Notes: generated from the letters alone by a model not told the origin. Shown: positions 18,343 through 26,929, counted from the first letter of the stretch. The stretch: 64,000 nt of DNA from a candidate division KSB1 bacterium (GCA_034506255.1 JAPDPX010000003.1:372001-436000); one strand, 5' to 3'. A program made the numbers and translations.

Positions 18343-19305
18343 TCAGACTTTCCGCGGTTCGCGCCTGAGACAAATCAAAACCACACCGGCGAGGATCATC
18401 GCCAGACTGATTATTTGTGCGAGCGTCATCCAGCCGAAGGCGATTTTGGGGGTGCGCCGCCAAAATTCCGTGAGGAAACGTTCGCCGCCCGCGGCAATCA
18501 GGTAGAGACCCGACAAGGTGCCCGGCATGAAGCCCTTGCGCCGGACTTTCCAGATGATGGCGAAGGCCGTCAACAGCAGGACAATGTCATAAAGCGGCGT
18601 GGGATGCACGCGTTCAGTGGTGGGCACCACGCCCTGCGGAAATGCCATGGCCCAGGGCACGTCCGCAGGCGGGCCGTAATCGCCGTCGCCGGACAGAAAG
18701 CACCCCATGCGACCGAAGCTCTGGCCGACGAGCAGTTGCACGGCCACCACATCCACCGTTGTCCAAAACGGCATGTTGTAATGGCGGATGGTCCACATCA
18801 CTGCGGCGGCACCGCCGAACAAACCGCCATACCACACCAGCCCCGCGCCGTTGAAAACGGTCGCAAAGGACTCAGCCACATTGCGCCAATAGTGAACCAC
18901 GACCGGCAGTCGTGCGCCGAGATAGGCCAGAAGCAGCGAGAAGATCGCTGTTTGTCTGTTGCACAACGGCGCCGTGCTTTTTTTTGTCTTGCTTGCCGCC
19001 AGCCGCCAGAGCCACGGCAGCGTCACGCCGAGCAGGCCACCATGCCAGTTCAAGCCACCGCGCCAAAAGACATCGCCAAGGGGAGTGGCGAATTCATGCC
19101 AGTGCTCGATCATGTAGTAGAGGCGCGCGCCCACAAAGCCACCGATCAGCGCCACGGTGGAAATCGTGACAGCGAGGTCGGGATCAAGACCGAGACGGCG
19201 GAATTCGCTGCGCATGAGCAGCGTGCCCGTGAGAAAGCCGAGCATCGCCATCACGCCGAAGCTGTGAATGGCAACCGGGCCGAGGCTGAAGAGATCCGGA
19301 TACAT
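18343..19305 (-). CDS. lgt: Prolipoprotein diacylglyceryl transferase with internal duplication
   Basis: Lgt moves diacylglycerol from phosphatidylglycerol to the lipobox cysteine of prolipoproteins in the inner membrane. The 320-residue product has the family signature GRMGCFLSGDGDYG (about 198-211) and HPTPLYD in the C-terminal half. It is longer than the usual ~260-290 residues because residues 56-104 and 127-175 are alike: GARL...W-x-GGL-W-x-GGL-G recurs with a ~71-residue period. The essential-histidine type GGL(N)WHGG occurs only in the first copy; the second has GLVWYGG. Its ATG lies three bases after the stop of the CcmH-like gene. Substrates in this window include lipoproteins at 5376, 11945 and 14109. 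Confidence 0.9.
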   Translation of the reverse strand: MYPDLFSLGPVAIHSFGVMAMLGFLTGTLLMRSEFRRLGLDPDLAVTISTVALIGGFVGARLYYMIEHWHEFATPLGDVFWRGGLNWHGGLLGVTLPWLWRLAASKTKKSTAPLCNRQTAIFSLLLAYLGARLPVVVHYWRNVAESFATVFNGAGLVWYGGLFGGAAAVMWTIRHYNMPFWTTVDVVAVQLLVGQSFGRMGCFLSGDGDYGPPADVPWAMAFPQGVVPTTERVHPTPLYDIVLLLTAFAIIWKVRRKGFMPGTLSGLYLIAAGGERFLTEFWRRTPKIAFGWMTLAQIISLAMILAGVVLICLRREPRKV

Positions 19306-19308
19306 AGG

Positions 19309-19821
19309 CTAGTGGAGGAGGGAAGCGCCGGGCTTTTGCCACAGGGAGGCGGGTGAAGACGCGCCGGTTTTGCGATGGCCGTAGCGCGTGGCAAGCAACT
19401 CGATCACATGCGGCACTTCATGCACCTGCAGGAGTTGATGGATTTCCCGGCGCACCTGAAACGCGCCATTTTTCATGTCACAATCGCAGACTTCCAGCCC
19501 GTCGTTGCAGGACCCGCAGGGGCAGAGAAATTGAGAGGCGACTTCGTAGACCAGCGGATATTGCGCGGCCAGTACCTCGCCGCGCAGACTGGGATCAAAA
19601 TTCCCGTGCACCTGCTTCGATGATGTCGGCCGGGTGGCAAAGTACATCAACAGCGCGCCGACGGCGATGCCCGCGGACAACAAAACCGCGCCGAAAAACC
19701 GGGAGCGTGAATTGGCCGGCGCGACCGCGGCAGATTTTGAGCGGGGGAAGAGAGGGGCGCCACAGGCATCGCAATACCTGGCACGCCGGATCACACGATG
19801 GCCGCAAGACGAGCATTTCAT
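19309..19821 (-). CDS. Zinc-ribbon, membrane-anchored CcmH-like protein
   Basis: A 170-residue protein with an N-terminal zinc ribbon (C3, C6, C17, C20), one membrane helix (about 43-61) and a C-terminal domain like CcmH/NrfF/CycL. The match to that family is the Cys-containing FLCPCGSC (C100, C102, C105) followed by a helical region ending ELLATRYG, equivalent to the VARYG of CcmH. CcmH reduces apocytochrome haem-binding cysteines during cytochrome c maturation. The extra cysteines C112 and C114 and the zinc ribbon are not typical. The ATG at 19821 begins at the ribbon; a longer frame upstream adds nothing recognisable. Co-transcribed with lgt. Confidence 0.65.
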   Translation of the reverse strand: MKCSSCGHRVIRRARYCDACGAPLFPRSKSAAVAPANSRSRFFGAVLLSAGIAVGALLMYFATRPTSSKQVHGNFDPSLRGEVLAAQYPLVYEVASQFLCPCGSCNDGLEVCDCDMKNGAFQVRREIHQLLQVHEVPHVIELLATRYGHRKTGASSPASLWQKPGASLLH

Positions 19822-20383
19822 GGCAGGCTTCAGACCTCTGGCATTTATCGTTGCAGTATGGCACTCCCAATGCAGCCTTTGGCAGCAAGCAATTGATACC
19901 ACGCGCAGTCGCTAGGGTGCCAAGTCATCAGAAAGCCAAAAAGGTTCCTTCTTTCTCTTCCTCTCATGGCCCGTTGCCCTCGCGTCTTTAGTTTCAAAGA
20001 TTTTCGCGGTCGTGGTCATTTTTCGGGGTGCTGCTGTACAAATTACCCGCTCAGCATAGCAAATTCAGAGAACAAATGCAAGCCACGCTCCGGCGGCCGG
20101 CATGCCCCCGAGGGCTTGGTGAATGCCCGGCGCCAGACGATGCCGCAAATGGCTTGTCTGATCCGAAAAAATGATGGGCGCGAAAATGCCGCAACGATGA
20201 CTGCGAAATTCGCCTGTTCGCCGAAGGTGTCACATTCACCCCCCACGATAATGGATTCCCACGAAAACGGCTTTTTTCGTGGGAGTTCTGCTTTCGTGGC
20301 ATTTTCCATGGGAGTTGTGCTTTCGCGGGAGGCTTTTGGGGGTTGATCTCGACATCGAGAATTGAATCTCTGTCTTGTTATGA
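19822..20383. other. Intergenic region with CCCACGAAAA hairpin (copy B2)
   Basis: No gene seen. At 20257-20284 there is a perfect 11-bp stem, TCCCACGAAAA and TTTTCGTGGGA, with a 6-base loop, followed by further TTTCGTGG and TTTCGCGGG half-copies to 20335. A similar hairpin is at 20548-20600. Confidence 0.55.
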
Positions 20384-20833
20384 CCTGAATTTTGCATGCC
20401 GGCTTGCCGTTGCTCGGAAGAAATGGCGTATTCACAAAGCGCCGACAGTTATTCCATTCGAAGTCAGGCAAGACTTTTTTCGAATGTCGAGCGGCCCTGA
20501 TTTGGAAATTCGCCCGTTTGCCGAAGGCAGCACGGCTTCTCTCCGATGAAAATGGCCTCTCACGAAATGGCTTTTTCCGTGGGATTTCTGCTTTCGTGGG
20601 CGGGTTGTTTGTGTTTGATCCTGATACGCATGGCTGCATCACTCTTGTGCTGGCTGAATGTTGTATGCCGTTTTGCTGTTGTCCGGAAGAAATGGCTTGT
20701 GTGAAGTGCAGCCCCACTGGCTGTAACAGCGCGTTTGCCTGCAAAATTTTTCATGCACCACCCATCGGGTGGTTGGGCGTGGCGGTCAAATGGGCGCTTC
20801 TCGCGGAGGGATCAATCTGGATACGATCCGGGA
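20384..20833 (+). repeat. Broken copy A3 of the ~308-bp repeat, with hairpin B3 inside
   Basis: 20384-20445 matches the left end of copy A2 (CCTGAATTTTGCATGCCGGC...GGAAGAAATGGCGTATTCAC). 20652-20833 matches it again from a second left-end-like block through the GCAAAATTTTTCATGCACC and CCACCC...GGGTGG hairpin to the right end, but the central ACTCC palindromes are missing. Between the two parts lies a CTCACGAAATGG...CCGTGGGA hairpin of family B. This looks like a rearranged or nested copy. Confidence 0.65.
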
Positions 20834-20880
20834 AAAATCGACGGCATGGCAGTTTCGCAGAAATTTGATCACTCGAAAAC

Positions 20881-20897
20881 CTCCCGGGTGCCGGGAG
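20881..20897. terminator. Possible weak bidirectional terminator downstream of arsM
   Basis: CTCCCGG (20881-20887) and CCGGGAG (20891-20897) form a 7-bp GC-rich stem with a 3-base loop. TTTT follows within three bases on the plus strand, and GTTTT follows on the minus strand. It lies about 140 bases past the end of the arsenic methyltransferase gene. Confidence 0.35.
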
Positions 20898-21039
20898 CCT
20901 TTTGAAAGCTGAGCGAAGAAGGAACCCAACAAGCAAAGTTGATTCGAATCAAAGGCACCCGGGCGGTGGATTTCTGCAAGCGGCCAAACAGTCATGAAAT
21001 TTTCTGACCGCAGACGGCTTGTTCGCATGGACAATCCAG

Positions 21040-22398
21040 TCAGGCCGCGGTGCGCAGGCGCATGCAGGTGGCGGTGGCACATTGGTTCAGTCCGAATTCG
21101 GAAGAGCGGCGCACCGCCGCCGGCACATCATCTCGTGGGATGACCTCGAAACCCGCACGCGCAGCCAGGCCGGCAATGGTTGTGGTCAGCAGATAGAAAT
21201 CCCTGACGCCCGCCTCTTGCGCCTGGGTGAGCAGCTTCTGCCAGAGCATTTTCCCGATCCCTTTGCCGCGCCAGGCCGGTGCCACGGCAAAAGAGCGCAA
21301 CAAACCGTCGCTGCCGTAACGCTCCAGCGCAAACACGCCGATGAGATGACCATAATGCTCGGCCACGATGGCATGCGTCAGTGCTTCCCGCAAGCCGCCG
21401 TCCGGCAAGCCGGTCACTGCCAGCAGCCCGGCAATCGCGTCATAATCTGCGGTCGTGGCAGTCCGCAAATCGACTGCCGGCTGCTCATGCGGCAGTGGCT
21501 TGCGACCAACGACTTTCACGCTGGCAATTTTGACCTGCTGCAACAGTTCGGGCCGGGCGGCGATGAGCGCGCCATATCGTGCGTTGAGCTGATCATCGCC
21601 GAGCACCAGGCCGCGAATCATGGCTTCATCATAGTCCAGGCGTGTGTCGACACGCACCTCCGTCAACCCCGCCTGGGTGAGCAAGCGCAGATAATCCGCC
21701 GTGGGAACAGCCCCGCCCACGCAGCCGCAATAGGATTCCTTGTCGTTTCTGATGAAGTCGGGCAGGGCTTCCGCCACGATATCGCTGATGGCGATGCGGC
21801 CGCCGGGTTTGAGCACCCGTTGAATTTCGGAGAAGACTCTGGGCTTGTCCGGGGAGAGATTGATGACGCAATTGGAGATGACCCAGTCGACGCTGTTGTC
21901 AGCCACTGGCATGTTCTCGGCTTCCCCCCGGCGAAATTCCACGTTGGTGTACCCGCCCTGTGCGGCGTTGCGGCGCGCAGCCTCCAGCATGGCTGGCGTC
22001 ATGTCGAGACCGATGACTTTGCCGGCGGGCCCCACTTTTTGCGCGGCAATGAAGCAATCAATGCCGGCGCCCGAGCCGATGTCGAGCACGATTTCGCCGG
22101 ACTGCACTTTAGCAAAGGCGAGTGGATCGCCACAACCGAAACTCTTTTCAGCGGCATCGGCCGGCACGGTGGCGAACACGTCTTGGCGGTAACCGGCCAG
22201 ACGGGGAATCGTGAGAGCGCCTGCGGCACTGTTGCTGCAGCAGCCGCTGTGCCGGCCACTGACGGCCCTGGCATAGTAATCCTTCACCAGTGCTTTGACG
22301 TCGGTTTCTGCCGGCTCGCGCTGGGCCGGCGCGCTGCCGCAGCATCCGCCGCCTGTCGGCGCCAGCGTCAGCTTGCGGGTGGTCGTTGTTTCAGGCAT
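21040..22398 (-). CDS. arsM: Arsenite methyltransferase fused to an ArsN2-type GNAT acetyltransferase
   Basis: A 452-residue two-domain protein. The N-terminal part (about 1-300) is ArsM: a SAM-binding LDIGSGAG at 105-112, and conserved As(III)-binding cysteines C89, C177 (SNCVINLSPDK) and C224/C226 (YCGCVGG). The C-terminal part (about 310-448) is a GNAT domain of the ArsN2 type with the acetyl-CoA loop RGKGIG at 377-382. ArsM methylates trivalent arsenic with SAM; the role of ArsN2 is not well settled. N-terminal CC pairs (19-20, 53-54) may add metal sites. The gene overlaps its regulator by eight bases. Confidence 0.9.
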   Translation of the reverse strand: MPETTTTRKLTLAPTGGGCCGSAPAQREPAETDVKALVKDYYARAVSGRHSGCCSNSAAGALTIPRLAGYRQDVFATVPADAAEKSFGCGDPLAFAKVQSGEIVLDIGSGAGIDCFIAAQKVGPAGKVIGLDMTPAMLEAARRNAAQGGYTNVEFRRGEAENMPVADNSVDWVISNCVINLSPDKPRVFSEIQRVLKPGGRIAISDIVAEALPDFIRNDKESYCGCVGGAVPTADYLRLLTQAGLTEVRVDTRLDYDEAMIRGLVLGDDQLNARYGALIAARPELLQQVKIASVKVVGRKPLPHEQPAVDLRTATTADYDAIAGLLAVTGLPDGGLREALTHAIVAEHYGHLIGVFALERYGSDGLLRSFAVAPAWRGKGIGKMLWQKLLTQAQEAGVRDFYLLTTTIAGLAARAGFEVIPRDDVPAAVRRSSEFGLNQCATATCMRLRTAA

Positions 22399-22918
22399 GG
22401 GTTCTTCCTTCCAGGTTGAGTCGTTTCAGGTTTTGTGGTTTTGTGACCTTCTCCGGGCAGCAACAGGTGGCCAGCCAGTCGTGCACGGCGAGAGAGAGGA
22501 GTTCCAAACTTTCCAGGACTTGTTCGCGTTTATCCACGGGCAGGCGCGCCAGAATCTGGCGCTGGCTGTTGTGCAATTCTGCACGAATGCGACGCTGGAG
22601 CCCGGAGCCGGCAGCGGTCAAACGGACGATGATCTCGCGGCGGTCACGCCTGCTGCTCTGTCGCTCGACCAGCCCGCGCTGCACCAACGGATCGATCACG
22701 CGCGTGCAGGTGCTTTTGTCGAGGAAAAGATATTTCGCGAGTTGCACCATGGTCATTTCACCGTTTTCGCCGAGAGCATCCACGGCGTAGCACTGGGACA
22801 CAGTCACGCCACAGCAGGCGATTTCGTTGCGGTCACGCATTTGATACTTGCGCAGCAACTCTTTGGTCAGTCGTTGCAGGCGCTCGACTTGTTGAGTGAT
22901 GACGGCATCAGGGTTCAT
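22391..22918 (-). CDS. MarR-family regulator, probable arsenic sensor
   Basis: A 175-residue winged-helix repressor. The recognition region (MTMVQLAKYLFLDKSTCTRVIDPLVQRGLVER) and the wing RRDRREIIVRLT fit MarR. Unusual cysteine clusters, ACCGV...C (35-43) and CCCPE (about 154-158), could bind As(III). The gene precedes and overlaps arsM, so both are probably on one transcript. Two 13-base palindromes just upstream (22935-22963) are the likely operator, which suggests autorepression. That arsenic is the ligand is inferred from the neighbour and the cysteines. Confidence 0.82.
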   Translation of the reverse strand: MNPDAVITQQVERLQRLTKELLRKYQMRDRNEIACCGVTVSQCYAVDALGENGEMTMVQLAKYLFLDKSTCTRVIDPLVQRGLVERQSSRRDRREIIVRLTAAGSGLQRRIRAELHNSQRQILARLPVDKREQVLESLELLSLAVHDWLATCCCPEKVTKPQNLKRLNLEGRTHA

Positions 22919-22934
22919 AATACGCTGATCAAAA

Positions 22935-22963
22935 TTGTCATTTACAATAGTTGTAATTTACAA
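22935..22963. promoter_or_regulatory. Double palindromic operator of the marR-arsM operon
   Basis: TTGTCATTTACAA (22935-22947) and TTGTAATTTACAA (22951-22963) are near-identical 13-base palindromes with centres 16 bases apart. The second is perfect around its middle base. They lie between the promoter at 22966-22993 and the regulator start, where binding would block transcription. Confidence 0.75.
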
Positions 22964-22965
22964 CA

Positions 22966-22993
22966 AATATAAAAATCGCTGCTTCACGGGCAA
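22966..22993 (-). promoter_or_regulatory. Promoter of the marR-arsM operon
   Basis: On the minus strand TTGCCC (22993-22988), a 16-base spacer and TATATT (22971-22966). The transcription start would fall inside the operator palindromes. The surrounding 22930-23110 is strongly AT-rich against the GC-rich background. Confidence 0.55.
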
Positions 22994-23046
22994 GGCTTTT
23001 TTTCAGGGGAAAATTGTTTAGAGTGTTTTTTTAAGTTTCTTTATAT

Positions 23047-23075
23047 TTGCCATAAAGTTTTTGGCGACCTATACA
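23047..23075 (+). promoter_or_regulatory. Promoter-like site upstream of the 23312 gene
   Basis: TTGCCA (23047-23052), a 17-base spacer and TATACA (23070-23075). It would give a leader of about 230 bases to the start at 23312. Confidence 0.5.
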
Positions 23076-23311
23076 GTTGTTATTTTTTTGTTTTACTTGG
23101 AACACTTTTGTTCACACGAAAATGGAATAAATGGCCTGTTAGCGCGTTTACCGGGCGATGAGCATCTCTCTGCCGGGAGGTCAGTATCAGAAAATTGTCC
23201 GCCTGCAGGAGCAGTCATCTGCGCGGCGGCCCGCAAAAAAGCCGGCGTTGTCAAGCTCGCTTTTCGGCACGAGCAAGCGCACGTCTTACTGCAACCAGGG
23301 AGAAAGCGAAG

Positions 23312-24097
23312 ATGAACGACCCGCGCGAGAACAAATGGTTTGGATGGATCGAGGTCGGCCAGAAGACACTGCAGTTGATTTTGGGGATCATCCAGTTGCT
23401 GCCCTTCATCAGCGCGGTGATCGCCATTTTGGTGGCGTATGTCAGCGGCGTCAACCAATGGGCAATCATTGCGCTGGGCGTGGCGATCCTGGCTTTTGGT
23501 GTGGCGTTTCTCATGCGCACCCGCCTGCAGGACCGCATGCAAACGTTCGTCAATCCCACGTTGTGGATCGACCGCGATGAAGTCAGCGTGGCGGTTTACC
23601 CGGACCGTCGCCTGGTGAAACGGCGTTACGAATTCAAGGCGCTCAAACGCACCGAACGTTATCGCTTCAAATTCCGCTGGTCGGGATCGGAAAACGTGAA
23701 GGTGACGCTGGAGGCGACGGATGATGCCCTGATCAAGATCACCGGCCCCAAAGTGCAGAAAAGCTGGCACCGCTACGAAGTCCGCTTCAAAGAAACACTC
23801 AAGGCCGGCGAAAAAAAGACCGTACAGCTCAGTTACGAGCTGCCCGATCGCAGTGGTGAATCCGAACCGTATCATTGTGTTTCTTATGGCCACGTGGCCG
23901 GCTGCAGCTCTTTGCTCTTTCGCCTGCGGTTTCCCGACAACCAGGCTTCGCGCGATGTTTATCTCATCCACTACGATGCCGACTGGGTGGTGCAAAAGGG
24001 GCTGCCCATCGGCATCGATCCCGACGACAATGAATACCGGGTGGAAATCAAGCCGGAGCCGGGTATGCGCTATTCCCTAGAGTGGCAGGAACGCTGA
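23312..24097 (+). CDS. Two-helix membrane protein with C-terminal beta domain, unknown
   Basis: A 261-residue protein not recognised as a named family. Two hydrophobic helices near the N-terminus (about 18-42 and 49-68) are followed by about 190 residues of mostly beta character with many charged residues (for example TERYRFKFRWSG, KSWHRYEVRFKETL, EYRVEIKPEPGMRYSLEW). The pattern suggests an Ig-like or effector domain on one side of the membrane. The ATG at 23312 follows GGGAGAAAGCGAAG. It stands alone between the arsenic unit and a long gap. Confidence 0.65.
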   Translation: MNDPRENKWFGWIEVGQKTLQLILGIIQLLPFISAVIAILVAYVSGVNQWAIIALGVAILAFGVAFLMRTRLQDRMQTFVNPTLWIDRDEVSVAVYPDRRLVKRRYEFKALKRTERYRFKFRWSGSENVKVTLEATDDALIKITGPKVQKSWHRYEVRFKETLKAGEKKTVQLSYELPDRSGESEPYHCVSYGHVAGCSSLLFRLRFPDNQASRDVYLIHYDADWVVQKGLPIGIDPDDNEYRVEIKPEPGMRYSLEWQER

Positions 24098-25062
24098 ACA
24101 GGAGCGCCGGCGCGGATAAAATAGTGCACACGCTTCCGCAGATGCCCCGGCATTGCGATACAAGTAAGACGAAAGTAAGAGCGAAGCAGGAATTTCGGAT
24201 CAAAACAAGGTCGAGAATATGTTTGAGGAATAAAGGCCGCTGCCGCCTGAGTGGTGTTTGTCCGGGAAATTTCCAGTGGTCGTTGCGCCGGGGGGCAAAG
24301 CCGGGATAATCAAGTTACCAAGCAGGTTGCTGCCGGAACGTTTTCACACTTGTTCCCGATTTCGGATGAACGCCAGAGATCTTGGGTTTTGTCCCCTGAA
24401 AGTGAAATCCCACGGAATGATGATAGATTATTTTCGTGGGCAGATCTATCATAGAACTGTTGATCGTTTGGGAGGCGGAGCTTCCCCGGCATCCTTGCCC
24501 CACTTGCCATCGGCGATCCGGTCTGCGCCTGTCGCGGGAGGATCGCCTTTTTGTTGCCGAATTTTAACAGCCAGGCAGGGTGTTTTTTGGTGTGAGGTTT
24601 GTTGGTCGCAAACACGGTTTCTGCGGGAGGGGCGGGCTTCACAGCGGTGGTGCACAGGAGTGCCCGTGGCCGGGAAGCATCCTATTCTTCATCCATGAAA
24701 GTCACCCTCAGAGACAATCTCTTTCACAACAGATTGCCAGCGACGCCAGGCGCTTCAGGTGCCGTGCATGGGCAGGCGGCCGCTGAAGCGCAGTGTGGCG
24801 CGGGGCGCAGCGTATAAAATATAGTAATGGGCAATGGATGTCGCGCGATGGAAAGACGACGAAATGTAGCGCGGGCGGTGCAGATTGTCAAGCTCGAATT
24901 CGTAGCGCGGGAATTTTTGCTTGACTTTCTGGCGGTTAATTTGCATTATCGACGCCGGCAAAGCCAATGCACTGCACCGCTGTCTCGCATCACTCCCAAT
25001 TCCCACCGTGAGAAAGGGTCGGCCATGATGGTGGCCCACACACTCTGCTGGAGGAACACCCT
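24098..25062. other. ~960-bp intergenic region with repeat fragment and promoter
   Basis: No supported gene. Near 24400-24450 a CCCACGG...TTTTCGTGGG pair belongs to hairpin family B. At 24921-24949 TTGACT, 17 bases and CATTAT form a plausible promoter for the small gene at 25063. Frames across 24258-24698 on both strands lack start signals and motifs. Confidence 0.45.
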
Positions 25063-25308
25063 ATGAAGCGGCCCGTGGACATTGTATTGGCAATCCTCTG
25101 CGTCGCCAGCCTCATCCGCTCTTTTGCCGGGGATCCCAACGTCATGGAAGTCATCGGTTATCTCACCATTGCACTTCTCGCTGCCTCGCTCATCGTCGTC
25201 CTGCATCTCAGACCCAATTACACGCCCGAGCCTTTTGTGGCTTCCCCCAATTCGCTTGAATCACACCCCGCCAATGAAAGCAGTCTGGCTGTAAAAGAGC
25301 CCAGTTGA
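25063..25308 (+). CDS. Small two-helix membrane protein
   Basis: An 81-residue protein with two hydrophobic segments (about 6-22 and 30-49) and a polar, Ser/Pro-rich tail. GGAGG lies eight bases before the ATG, and a promoter-like TTGACT-N17-CATTAT is 110 bases upstream, which together support a real gene. No family is recognised, and its neighbours give no clue to function. Confidence 0.55.
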   Translation: MKRPVDIVLAILCVASLIRSFAGDPNVMEVIGYLTIALLAASLIVVLHLRPNYTPEPFVASPNSLESHPANESSLAVKEPS

Positions 25309-25777
25309 AGCCGGTCGTCTGCCGCCGGGAACTGCATGCGACTACCGGTGTTTCGAGCCTTTCCCGCTTGCAACACCAGTAAAATTCCAGAGCCCGTCGA
25401 ACAACAGCTTGACTTTTTAGCCAAAGTTCTTTAGGTTGCGGCCGCTGTAGTGGCTGTGTTTTCGCCGGCCAAACGAATTGTCATGTCAACCGGTGCCTGT
25501 TTGGCTGGGCGGCGCACCGGCTCTCATCTCCATACTTGTCCTGGCAATCACCATTGATGCCTTTCACGCAATGCATTTCACGGCCACCTATGGCGGTACG
25601 TGCGCTGCTGCAGGATCAGCATCGCTGTTGGTCGCGTCTCTCGCTTGTCCACACCAAACATGTAGCGCCAATGGCTGAGCGCGTTGTATTGCTGCGGTGT
25701 CGCCCGCGAAGGCGGTGGCAACGATTTGCGACAGCAGGCCCGTGTTGTGCTTCACTGCAGGAGGTCTGATCTCACCC
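25309..25777. other. Intergenic region, nothing recognised
   Basis: No gene, RNA or clear repeat. TTGACTTTTTAGCC near 25410 is promoter-like but lacks a good -10 at the right distance. AGGAGGT near 25758-25764 precedes the next gene's ATG by about 13 bases. Confidence 0.4.
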
Positions 25778-26929
25778 ATGCTGCTCCGTCACCCCGGTAG
25801 GATCCTCAAGCTTCCTATCTCCCTTCTCCTCTGTCTGAGCATGGCATCCCTGGCAGCGGCCGATGAAGCCTGGTACAAGTCCTATGAAAATGGCAGGCAG
25901 GCAGTTGAGCGGGGGGATTGGAGCAGCGCTGCTTCCCACTTCGCGGCCGCGCTGGCACAAAAAAGCAGGGACACCAACAAGATTCGCGCCTACGGCACGG
26001 TATTCATTCAGTATTACCCCAATCGGGAATTGGGGATCTGTTACTATCACCTCGGCGACCTCCAGCGGGCACGCCAATATCTGGAGCTCTCTCTCAGCCA
26101 GTCGCCCTCGGCGCGTGCGCAGGAATACCTCGACAAAATCAGGCAGGGTCCAGCTCCACAGACGACGGTATCAACCCCGGCACCACCCGCCCCCACCAAA
26201 CCCACGGCCAGGAGCGTGCCGCCCGCCGAACCGGCCGCTGCCATCGTGGGGGATCGCTTGAGCATTGCCATCCTCCCGTTTGAAACCAAGGGCATCGGCA
26301 GCGAGCTGGGCGAGATCGATCTGCTCGACAAAATCACCACCGTCTTTTTCAATTTGCACCGTTTCAAAGTCATCGAACGCGCGCAACTGGAGAAAATCCT
26401 GGCGGAGCAGCAGCTTGGGATGACCGGCGTGATCGATGTTTCCACTGCGGCACAAATCGGCAAGGGCATCGGCGTCGATGCCGTGGTGTGCGGCAGCATC
26501 GCGCGCACCGGCAATGCCGCCAGCATTGATGCCCGCCTGATTGACACCGAAACCGCAGCCATCATCACCGCGCAGGACGCCTTCGCCAACACCCTTAACC
26601 TGCAGGCCCTCACCCAGATGATTCAGGAAGCCGCCCAGAAGATGAGGCAGGATCTGCCGCTGGTGACCGGCTATGTCATCAAAGTCGAACCGGAACGGCT
26701 GACGCTCGACCTCGGCCGCAATCAGGGCGTGCGCAAAGGCATGAAATGCCACATCTATCGCGAAGGTGCACCCATCGTCCATCCCGTGACCAACGAGGTC
26801 ATCGGCAAAACCATCGACGAACTCTGTGAAGCGCAGCTCACCGATGTTTTTGAAGCATATTCCGTCGCGATCATCACCAAACCGAAGGCCGGGAGCGTGA
26901 AAATCAGTGATCGGGTTGTGACCAAATAA
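25778..26929 (+). CDS. Exported TPR protein with CsgG-like domain
   Basis: A 383-residue protein with a signal peptide (about 1-30, ending SLAAA), a TPR-like helical region (about 31-120, including YHLGDLQRARQYLELSL), a Pro/Ala linker and a domain with the CsgG/FlgO-like features LSIAILPFE, FKVIERAQLEKILAEQQLG and IGKGIGVDAVVCGSI. The C-terminal ~100 residues (from VTGYVIKVEPERLTLDLG) look like a small beta domain also found in such proteins. CsgG-like proteins assemble at the outer membrane; secretion activity is not shown. It lies directly upstream of a barrel protein gene. Confidence 0.72.
   Translation: MLLRHPGRILKLPISLLLCLSMASLAAADEAWYKSYENGRQAVERGDWSSAASHFAAALAQKSRDTNKIRAYGTVFIQYYPNRELGICYYHLGDLQRARQYLELSLSQSPSARAQEYLDKIRQGPAPQTTVSTPAPPAPTKPTARSVPPAEPAAAIVGDRLSIAILPFETKGIGSELGEIDLLDKITTVFFNLHRFKVIERAQLEKILAEQQLGMTGVIDVSTAAQIGKGIGVDAVVCGSIARTGNAASIDARLIDTETAAIITAQDAFANTLNLQALTQMIQEAAQKMRQDLPLVTGYVIKVEPERLTLDLGRNQGVRKGMKCHIYREGAPIVHPVTNEVIGKTIDELCEAQLTDVFEAYSVAIITKPKAGSVKISDRVVTK

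Noticed and set aside
20043..20744. 233-codon minus-strand frame upstream of lgt
   Set aside because: It spans the B and A repeats; its apparent protein comes from repeat sequence.
20935..20960. TTGATTCGAATCAAAGGC, resembling a tRNA T-loop
   Set aside because: No acceptor stem, anticodon arm or CCA fits around it; it is a short chance palindrome.
24258..24698. 146-codon plus-strand frame
   Set aside because: Amino-acid composition is random-looking with many Cys and Arg, and part of it overlaps a family B hairpin.
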